Assembly (NCBI RefSeq): GCF_000003605.2
Contig: NW_003156734.1
Location: 134,174 to 155,893, forward strand
Length of the DNA stretch: 21,720 nt
Direction: 5' to 3'
Source of the DNA: Saccoglossus kowalevskii
Taxonomy: Eukaryota; Hemichordata; Enteropneusta; Harrimaniidae
The translations under genes were made by a program, and so were the position numbers. The notes under the pieces were generated by a model, which saw only the letters and a list, made by a program, of their open reading frames with translations, made no database searches and was not told the DNA's origin. Shown one piece after another: positions 1 through 9,700 of this stretch (positions within the stretch are counted from its first letter, which is position 1; each line of letters starts with the position of its first letter).

Positions 1-941
1 ATTTCCTAAACAAATGTATACATATTTTCAAACTTTGAAACTACTTTTCCTATGCTGGGAATTTTAGTTGTTTACGTGATGAGGGTTATTTTATAAACCA
101 TCAATCAAATGACCCTTAACAAGGAAAGTTTCATGGCTAACAATACAAAACCAACATGTTTAGAACAAATCAGAAACTGTTACATGTATATGTACAGTAA
201 AATCTCGTATTATTGATGCTTTTGCGATATCATAACTGCTACACACTTGTGTAATATTTGTCACAATTGATAATCTTTTATTTAAAGCAGTTCAATTTTT
301 ATCTAACTAAAAAAGTTATTACAGACGAATGCTCATATCAAGTGTTAGTTGGTATGTAACAAAAATGCCTTGACACAGCCGAAAATTGACCAGTTTGGGT
401 TTGCTTTTTCTGTTATGTCGCCTGAATGCTCAGCTCAGTTGTTGGAGGAAAAGAATCACAAAAAGCAATCGCAGATTGCATATAAACTTGACAAAATAAA
501 AAATTATCTGTATCTGTGACTTCTACCTCATTCAGAGGCTGCTGGCACGTGCCTGCCAAAATACTTATTTATCACATTCAATACCCTACATATTTTAGTT
601 TTTTCTTGCAATATAATATTCCATATTTTTTTTATATAGCAGTTGTTGTATTTTGTGATTTTCTGGTAATTTTATTTTGTTATAACTATGTCAATATAGC
701 AACCAAAACTGCTTTAACATTCAACACACATTGTATGAAATATAGTTGACTGTGCCACTCAAATTGTGACGCCAGTGCACTTACAACACCAATCATGAAT
801 GGTCCTTTTTCAAGGGTGTTTCCATTGGTGTGAAATGTTCACACTTTAGTGAGTATTATGTAATAGTTACCAGTACTGATAATTCTTTTTCCAAAAGTTA
901 AACTCTGCCATATTTCATAATGCCCTTCACACTGGGGCATA

Positions 942-998
942 TTCACATCTGTTTTTCTCCTATGCCATCATAAAATGATCCAAAAAAACAGATGTGAA
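942..998. repeat. perfect 15-bp inverted repeat (stem-loop)
   Basis: TTCACATCTGTTTTT at 942-956 is the exact reverse complement of 984-998. The 27-nt loop contains a smaller ATCAT/ATGAT inverted repeat (967-971 and 975-979). It could be a small mobile-element remnant or a hairpin transcript. The sequence alone does not decide. Confidence 0.7.
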
Positions 999-1134
999 CA
1001 CAATAATTTCATAGTGACAATACAGTATAAACAGTACCCATGATTACTCATAATCCTATGTGGTTTTTATTAACAGATATTGGTTTGGAAAATGTCACCA
1101 GTACACAGACATCTTCATATGCTTCATACATTCT

Positions 1135-1168
1135 GAAAAAATACATTTTTAATAAAATGTATTTTTTC
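1135..1168. repeat. perfect 15-bp stem, 4-nt loop hairpin
   Basis: GAAAAAATACATTTT (1135-1149) and its exact reverse complement (1154-1168) flank the loop TAAT. This is an almost pure A+T cruciform-capable palindrome. There is no coding context. Confidence 0.75.
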
Positions 1169-2938
1169 TTTTTCTCCCCAAATTGTTGCATAGTTTTGCT
1201 AGAGTAGCATTGTTTTTTGTCAACAGTAAGTCAAACTTAATTTACTGGTATAAACATATTGGTGTATCATTTTTTAATATTAAGAATATTCCCAGAACCT
1301 GGTTTGGTCTTTAAACAGATGAAACAAAGAAATATATGCTTGTTAGCTGCTTAGTAATAAGAGCTTATGTTGCTAATTACATTTCCAAAGATTCACAGCA
1401 TTTTTAGCTTCTCTATAAATTGTCTTTCACCCGAATTTAAGGTGAATTTGATATTCTGATCACATATTGCAAAAATTCAATCAAAGAAATTTAATCAGGA
1501 TCCAAAATAGTAAAAAATGTTAGCAAGATCAATGTTGAAAAGCACTAATCAAGAAGAGAATTATGGGTAATGTGTAGTGCTGTGGTATATAGATGTAAAC
1601 TGCTACTCCGCACTGTTGATTGTATATTTAAAATATTGCCAAGAGTGCATGTCAGATGGTCAGAGCTCCAATAGAATAATAAACATTTACTAATAAGGTA
1701 AACAAAAAATCCATCAAACATTGGCCTTGCCAAAGCATAGATAAATATTTAAAAATTGTTAGTGGATATAATTTAAATTTATAAAGGACTGTTGGTGCAT
1801 GTTTAGATTTCATGTGACCAATGTTTTGCTACAGAACATTGCTACTAAACATTGCTGTTGAACAATTTCTGAAATGCTTGGCGCAATGGCACAATAATAA
1901 AAAGCTGTGGCAAAAAAGCACAGGAAAAAAAATGAATTGGCGCGAGTTTTTGAAAGTTGAGTTAGTGTTGAATGAAAAACAGATTTATATTTACTATGGT
2001 AGATTTAAATGTCATTCAAGTTTAGAATGTATCTAGATACCAATTTAGATTGATAAATTTCAACTATTATGAGTGTTGTACATGTAGTAGGTATAATGCA
2101 GGATTGTATGATAGTTTCTATCACAATGCCATCTACATGAATTGCTAAACTTCAGTTTTGGGTGAGAAATTAGGGTTGGATGTAGTTTAGGGGCTGATAT
2201 ATTTCAAGGTTTTTTTTTGCATTGTGAGCATAATAATTATTTACCAGTATCATATTCAAAATGGCAGTGTACATGTATTAGTTAAGTTAGACAATGTCAA
2301 AAAAGACAATTATAAATATTTATATATCCTATGTTGCTTATCTTAAGCAAATCACATAGTCACACACCTAATTTACTTATTTTGCCTTGCACTTTCACCT
2401 CTTTCACAATAAGAATGCTTCACTATTCTTTGGTCAGACCCTGTTGTCTAAAGTCTTTTCTCTGTAATCGGGTCATCTGTTTTTGAATATCAATCAGAAC
2501 AATTCATCGCTGAAATTGCAGTTTGAGTGTTATTATCTAAACAGTATATGCCTAAAGCGAAATCTGTGCTGTGCATTTATAAATGTTAATGTTGCCCATA
2601 AGATTAACTTGAATACATCTGTGCTGTTTTAGTATCTATCAAAACAACTCACCAACTCAGTTGAGTTTTGCAGGAAAATTGGATCAAGAATATATAGTAG
2701 TGGATGTACTTGACTTTCAAGGTCAAGTCTAAGGTTATTTAATTGCTTGAATCATTTGGCAAACTTGTAGTGTATATACATGTATTCTGATCTGACCAAA
2801 TCTGTATGAATATATGTTTTACATTTATCTTGACATGTCCCATGTATAAATTTTATGGCAATTAAAAGTGAATAAAACCGAACTTTTGGTCACTTGTTCA
2901 ACTTCAAGTGAACGATTTACTTTTTGTACACAAGCAAT

Positions 2939-2960
2939 ATTTTCTCTATTAAAAGCACAT
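2939..2960 (+). repeat. degenerate terminal motif of the ATTTGCTCTATTAG repeat family
   Basis: This segment differs by about 2 of 22 positions from the terminal core of the complete copies at 5686-5822 and 14012-14147. A clear right-hand end was not found. The run near 3097-3103 (aaatact) is only a weak candidate. Confidence 0.5.
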
Positions 2961-3852
2961 CTCTTATAGAAGCCATATGCAAATATGATATCTTTCATAA
3001 TAATGTAATAATAAATTTTTACTTGATTTTAATTTCAATTTCTAACTGATCAGTTATGGGCTACATATTCGGCAATAGGGAACATGTACCAGTAATAAAT
3101 ACTGTAATTTTTAGCTATGATGTTATTTTAGTCTATTTAACAAATCTGTGATTTCACTAATTTAAGATTAAATTACCGGTAGTGTCAAATTAAAAAAAAA
3201 TTATATTCTCACAATGAAATTGTTAGTGCTTTAACGTAATTAATTAAGATTCGATTTGATTAAGTCAACATTCACAAAAATGGCAAGTAGCATATTCAAA
3301 GTGTTTTACAGTAATCTAGATTTATGAAGAGTATTTTGATTAATGTCATCCTTTGAATTGCCGACAACTGCATACCTACAATGGAATTACAGCAGATTTA
3401 GTGAAATCTACATAAGCTTTACTTTGACCCCAGTTATTATGCATATGATATTTGATTGGTTGAGTTTAACACCTAAAATCTGCTGCCATTTGTGCATTTA
3501 CATGTAATGGTGAGCTCCATAGTGAGAAGTGGTTGCTCAGGTGATGGGACACTACTGTTATACCCTACTTGAGCAATTGCCAGTTCTGTAGTGCTTCAGT
3601 GATCTACAGTTAATGCAAGCCAAATCATATCTGCCCAAAAATTTAATTACGCTAGCAGTCTTGTGAGAAAGTAAGAATGTCTTTCTTTGGTCACTGGTAG
3701 CATAATAGCAGTGAACTCTACCTGTAGTTGAACATTTAAAAGGGTTGACTCAGTGGGAAGGCTAATTTCACTGGCCATGATTCATTCACTAATGAAACTT
3801 TGGTTAAGGTCTGCAGGTGCTTATGTTCGACCAGGTCTGGATGACACCAGGA

Positions 3853-3914
3853 TAGTGCATTTAATTGCCATAATGCCATTATGGTAGCAATATGGTCACA
3901 CAAAGAATGCACTA
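3853..3914. repeat. imperfect long hairpin
   Basis: The outer arms TAGTGCATT (3853-3861) and AATGCACTA (3906-3914) are perfectly complementary. Inside them ATTGCCATAAT (3864-3874) pairs with 3878-3891 around a GCC loop with a 3-nt bulge. An unpaired stretch of about 14 nt lies on the 3' side. Confidence 0.55.
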
Positions 3915-5685
3915 TATGTCAGTACTCGCACTTACTGTACTATTTGCACATGAACAAACAAATCAAGAGAGACAATATTAAATGTCTGGATCTATTTTGG
4001 TACAAAAATAACTTTTCAAAAAAATTGAGAGAAAAAAAAGAAAAAAAAATATCCTTGTCATGGTTGGACCCAAACAATGTTTGTACAGAGTAGTTAAAAA
4101 AATCTCATATTTGTCATGGTTGTAATGTTTATAGCTATATGTGTATCTGCTCTCACAATTGTAGACAATGCATGCCTCAAAAACAGCCAACCAGAAAAAT
4201 CAGCTTAATAAACTGATTTAGCATGAGTAAGTCATGTTGGATGTAAGTCCTTTTCAAGGATGCATGTAAAATACTTGTACATCTTTGATTTAGAACATGC
4301 TACTGTACTTTAATTAAAGTGCTGCTTTTAAACAAAAAAAATCTATTTAATTAAAATAAACAATATTATTTATCCAGTGACATAAAACATGAATTTTGAT
4401 TAATTTATATTGACCTGTGCTATTCACAATGATTGGATATTCCTTGCATGTGTTGTGTTATTTAAATGTGCCAATTATTTTTTCATTAGATGGGATTGTA
4501 AGGTTAGTTGAAAAGGGAATACATGATGCATTGGATAGAACTCCCGTTGACAGAAAAATCACTACTTATTATGTGTTTTCTTGTGTACGGGTATTCATAT
4601 AATGTTGATCCAAGTTCACATTCTGAATGTTTGAGTGACATATGTTCTTTTTTTTTTCCTTTACCTCCCTGTTTTGTTTTCTATCTGTCTCCTATTACCT
4701 GATTTCTGTTTACATGGCACAGTATGGTTCAATGGTAAGATACCAAATATCACATAATGACAGATGAATTGATTACTAACACCAATCACAACAACGCATT
4801 TTAGGAAAGTCATGCTCACTGCATGTTAGCTCGCCCATCTCAAAAATAAAAATAATCATCTTCATCTGTTCTGTTGAACTGTTTCAAATCATTTTGGGAG
4901 CTAGTTAAGGCAAAGTTCTGAAAAGCTTTTATGTGGTATGTTTGCAAACTGAATAGTTGTATGTATTATTCTGTTGATGTATTGGAATGTGTTAAATCCC
5001 TATGCAAGAGGATTATATTCATATTTTGCCATTGCAACATTCCAAATATTGTGCCGGTTCTCCAAATGTGGGCGTGTTTTATCCTATTTTGCCTTAACTA
5101 CCCTGCAATAACAAAAATGGTTATAGTATACACCTGGTGCTACTATGATTTTGGAGTCATGGAACAGATATATTTGTGCTTGTAACAAGAATAATTATTA
5201 CATTACTAATGGCTCACTTAACCTGAATAGTCTATTCTCTTAGCTGTCATATATTTTCATATTTTTGCCTGGAGTCAAATCCTGTTCACAAATATTGCAT
5301 GTTAGGGTGAATTCTGGTGTCCTGAATTTAGTAGTAATTGAAACAAGATAAGGCATGACCTATTCTTTAATGGAGATAAAATGGAATTCAAAACCCCTAT
5401 AAAGTAGAATAGGGCATGGAAGGTACTGTTAAGGTCAACAAATCAAGGAAAGAATGCCTTGTATATACATCTGTCACCATCCATTTAAATGGAGATTAAT
5501 GTCATATTAAAATGTTCACTCTTTTAGTTGATTATTGTTGTGAATTCACTGTAAAACACATTATTTGATCATGCATTTAATTATTTAATTACACATTGGC
5601 ATCCAAAAGTAGCATTTCCAAGGCATGATTCCATTGATTTTGCTGCTGAAATCTAAGATACTGGTAGTTTTTTTTTTTACTCAGT

Positions 5686-5822
5686 CAGCCATTTGTTCTA
5701 TTAGAAGCACATTGCATTTATTGTATGCTGGATCATTAAAGTACATGTCTTAATCATCTTTAACAATAAACTCATCTCTGTCATTTACATGAGCATATGT
5801 GTTTCTAATAGTGCAAATACTG
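5686..5822. mobile_element. MITE-like element, copy 1 (about 137 bp)
   Basis: The left core at 5691-5712 and the reverse complement of the right core at 5797-5818 agree at about 19 of 22 positions. Both follow the pattern ATTTGNNCTATTAGAARCAC. The interior has no open frame, as expected of a non-autonomous element. The superfamily is unknown. Confidence 0.7.
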
Positions 5823-5981
5823 CACTTTATATTGAATACAATGATAGTATTATAATTATCATCATCACACAACTGTTGGATTTCATATCATTTTGATGAA
5901 AACTCTCAGAACCAAGTTTAGTTGAATTGTCATTGAGAAACTCTGTGTTGCTATCAATGGTGTGTCGTATTGACATGAATT

Positions 5982-6115
5982 ACTATATTTGCTCTATTAG
6001 CGTGTACATCTCCAATAACAGCGCATGTGAATCAAAAAATTGCATTTGTTGAATACTGAATGTCTTATTTTGTAACACTGTAATGTACATGTGCTGCTAA
6101 CAGAACAAATACAGT
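5982..6115. mobile_element. MITE-like element, copy 2 (about 134 bp)
   Basis: The left end ACTATATTTGCTCTATTAG begins at 5982. The reverse complement of the right end, ACTGTATTTGTTCTGTTAG, closes at 6115, with 16 of 19 positions matching. It belongs to the same family as the copy 160 bp upstream. Confidence 0.7.
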
Positions 6116-6475
6116 TGTTCCTCTAGTGAAACATCAACAATATGCATAATAATATCCACCATGGTAAAAAACACAACCATAATAAATAACTCATACCCCA
6201 TGCATGCCTCACAGTGTGGTATTAATGTAACTACAGATGCAATATCATATTAAGTTACCTAGTTTTCATAATCTTAAGATTTAACCCCAGGTTCATGACC
6301 TTTGACAAATATGGTCTGCATCAAAATTGACCTAAAGTGGCTGGCATGTTTCTAAAAAGCATGTTTAATGCACACTGTTTGAATTATCTCGTGCTGTATC
6401 AGTGCATCATGCATAAATAAATTTGCATATATTTTTGTGATCTTACTTGTCTGAATTGTACTCATTGCTCTTCAG

Positions 6476-6739
6476 TTCTTGTGCCACCTAATATTTACCA
6501 ACAACCTCAAGATAGACTGATTGCTGAAAGTGGTGCTGCTACTTTGACTTGTACAGCAAGTGGTTCTCCACCAATAAAATATCAATGGAAAAAAGGTTCA
6601 TCATATGTGTCTCAGCCTTCGCCAGTTAGTTACCATCCATTGAATAATGTGGATACTTTTGATTCAGGAGAATACTACTGTGTTGTCTCAAACCCAGTGG
6701 GATCTGTTATTAGCAGCGCTGCTGTAGTGCAAGTAGCTT
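6476..6739 (+). CDS. sdk: sdk exon A: complete Ig domain 1
   Basis: Acceptor ctcttcag precedes 6476 and donor gtgagt follows 6739. The exon enters with two bases of a split codon and ends on the first base of a codon (phase 1 to phase 1, 264 nt). The translation holds one whole Ig domain: [17 protein letters not shown], then Cys in LTC, Trp in YQWKK, and Cys in GEYYC. It ends in VVQVA, and the split codon joins to exon B as Tyr. It aligns with Sidekick Ig1, part of the Ig1-4 horseshoe that makes the homophilic contact. No signal peptide is encoded here, so at least one upstream coding exon must exist. Confidence 0.95.
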
Positions 6740-9700
6740 GTGAGTATTTTCATATTTTAAACAATTATAGCTTTCTGTTTGCTTGATAAATAAAAAAACA
6801 ACATCTGATTGAATTTAATTCAAGTTTAGTATACATAATATAAAGTTATGGATTCAAATTTAATTTCTAAGGAACCAACAAAATTTACTGAGGTGTGTTA
6901 TAAAGGTATTGCATATACTTATTTGTTATATAAGTAGTTATAGTTATACAAGTATGTGGGGGGAAAATGATTTGTAAAGGTGTTTGTTTATTTAGGTTTT
7001 CAATTAAAATATAAGATGATGTTCCTGCCGTGTCATCTTGCATACTTATAATAAATAACATTCATCCTTTGTATATGTTTATCTTCAGATATAAGAGAGT
7101 ATCAAGGTGGTCCAACAACATTCTCAGTGAATGCTGGTTATTCTATAGAGTTAGAGTGTCCGCAGTTAGGTTAGTAACAGTCTATGATAAAACTTTGTGA
7201 ATTCAATCAAACAATATATGTCAGAATATTCAATCACATAGATGAAAGTATTATATTGCATAATTCATTACCTATATATGTTAATTTCAACTTCATTACT
7301 ATTTACTATTATTTTGACATATACCGATACAGGGGTTTTTCTAGAAAAAAATTGCAAGAGGGAGCATTGCAATTTAGTGATGCCACCAAGTGGGGGAGAT
7401 AGGGTTCTCCCTACCAGCATGTGGAGTTTTTGATAACTCTAAGATAAAATGGAGCATTCTATGGCTTCCTTGGGGCCAAAATTACTATCAGACAGGTCAC
7501 AGTTGAAGACTGTGGCCACATGTGATCCCTGGTCATTCAGAATTTCATGGTTGCCAGAGGATCTGCTTCCCAGGGTAAGGGGACACATGGCCATGGCATG
7601 AAGGCGCTGTGCCCCTGTTCTCTTGTTTAAAAAAATTCCTGTCGGTATATATCTTATTAATTGTGGGTAATGATTGACATGTTGTTAATTTATTGGATTA
7701 CAGATACCTTACCTGACAGCTCTCCAGATTTCCATTTAACATGGAAAAAAGATAACTTCCCCATCAACGGGGGAAATGTTGTCATCTCGCTGGATCACAA
7801 GTTAGTTATTTTGTCAGCATCAGAAAGCAATGAGGGTCAGTACCATTGCAGTGCATTGAACACAGTAGTTGGAAATGGGATGAGAGAGAGCCCAACGATT
7901 AATCTATATGTTAATGGTACGTGAATTTGCTGTTTTTATTATTAGTTTATATTAGCTGATAGACCATACAATATCAGATTTATTAGTGTTGTAATTGTAG
8001 TTTGTTTCAAGTTTGTCACCAATTTGAAATCCTGTTTATCTCATATATTCTTTTCCTAGGTTTTTGGATAAAAGCTAACATAAGGATTGTAATTTGTAAA
8101 CACTTGTTGAACACATTTTATGGCATCCCTGCTAATTTACATAAAAGATTCATGAACACTGATTACTCTATTGTAAATAAAGCAGATAGTCCCAGTGTCT
8201 ATTGCAGCATAACTAATCCTGGCTATTCATCACTTGTAGAGATATAATCATGTGAAAAGGAGCCATAATATGGTGGTCTAAGGTCTTTTATTATAGGTTT
8301 TTCATGTGCTTGTTTTTTATTTTATCCCTCTAGGAAATAGACCATCAAGTGTTGGACCAAGAATAATAGTTCCCCCAAAAGACACTGTATTCACACAGGG
8401 AGATCCCACTGTTCAGCTGGAATGTATCGCTAGCGCTACGTAAGTACCAGTGTTTGCTCGTTTTTTTAAAACGAAAGGAAATGTTTGGTGAACAAATATT
8501 TGTAACTGTCGTTGTCTGTTCTCCCATTATCTACCGCTGGTCAAATTTCAGTAAAACTTGGTACATAGGTACATATCTATTACATTTATAATTTGCATAG
8601 AAAATCAGCTTTTCAACTGATATCTCAAGTACTAATCATCACATTTTAATGAAACATGATACATAAATACTCTTGGACACAGTGCAGACCTGATCAGTTT
8701 TGGGCTAAAATCTGTGCCTATTAATTACAAATTTGCTTAATAATTTGCAAGTATTATAAACTTGACTACTATGGATCACATGTTGTGCATTTCAAATAGC
8801 AGACAAATATTAGTTGCCCGCTTATTGTTTGATAGGCTAATCTTTAAATTTTGAATTAATTGTTAATATACTAATAGTTCTTTGTAAGCTTTCTTTGATT
8901 TTGTGGTTACACTAACTTTGTACTTGTTCACATTTCTATGTCAAACAGGTATCTTTCTTTAGGACATTCCAGGTTTGTAGCCTTCTATTTTTATATCTAT
9001 AATTAATAATTTTGATTTTCAGACCATTAGATTTGAAAATTACTCTATGGAAACGCAATGGTATGACCATCAGTCAATCTGCAAACAAACTGATATTGTT
9101 TAATCCATCCTCAATTGATGAAGGTGTATATGAATGTGAAGTTTCCCTGCAGTATCACTCCTACAGCTCAGTACGTGCCACAGCTACTATCTCAATGAGA
9201 AGTAAGTAAAGATTTCTACCATGAGCAGTCAATCTTACCTCAATATGGTATATGTAAAAGTATAGTTTAATTACTTTTATTAGCTATTGCATTTTGATAC
9301 AAAAAATAAAATATATATTGTTAAAAAAAATTATCTTTAGAATGCGAAAACATTTGTTCAATGTTCGAAAACGCTTTTACAATAATATAAAAACTCTTGA
9401 TACATACGCGTCCTAGATTTGTCACTATTTCAATCCATTATTGCCTAAATACAATAGTCATTACAGGGTTGCAATATATCAAAATATTGCAGTAAGTATT
9501 CTGAGAATGATTGATTCTAATATATGTGTCTTAAAAACGATTGTGTTTTTTTCACTGAAACAAAATGGTGATAATTTTCACTTTGTTTCTGGCAAAAAGA
9601 GAATGGTATGCATTAGTAGATACAATGTCTGAATAATTATATCAGTACGTGCATCATTCACGTATACATTGACTCACTGCTTGTATTGCCTTTCTCAGCT

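Larger units (their letters stand above)
1..6475. other. non-coding stretch upstream of the first recognised sdk exon (probably intron 1 and/or 5' flank)
   Basis: No exon with family similarity, good splice borders and compatible phase was found in 6.5 kb. Because exon A lacks a signal peptide and enters in phase 1, the start-codon exon must lie here or further upstream, most likely upstream, making most of this a long first intron. It holds the hairpins and small inverted-repeat elements listed separately, several poly-T and poly-A runs, and many ACATGTA words. The open frames present are short, AT-rich and without recognisable domains. Confidence 0.6.

Noticed and set aside
4429-4497. Possible leader exon: ATG followed by a moderately hydrophobic stretch and a gtaagg donor
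   Set aside because: It would end in phase 0, but the Ig1 exon needs a phase-1 predecessor. It also has a weak hydrophobic core, no start context and no family match.
4931-5185. 84-codon cysteine-rich open frame
   Set aside because: AT-rich, with no domain, no partner exons and no splice context. It looks like chance.
6297-6307. TGACCTTTGAC word resembling a nuclear-receptor site
   Set aside because: Only one good half-site and no supporting context. Such words are expected by chance in 21 kb.
8002-8247. 81-codon open frame in the Ig2-Ig3 intron
   Set aside because: Inserting it would break a junction that already matches the family, and it has no Ig pattern.
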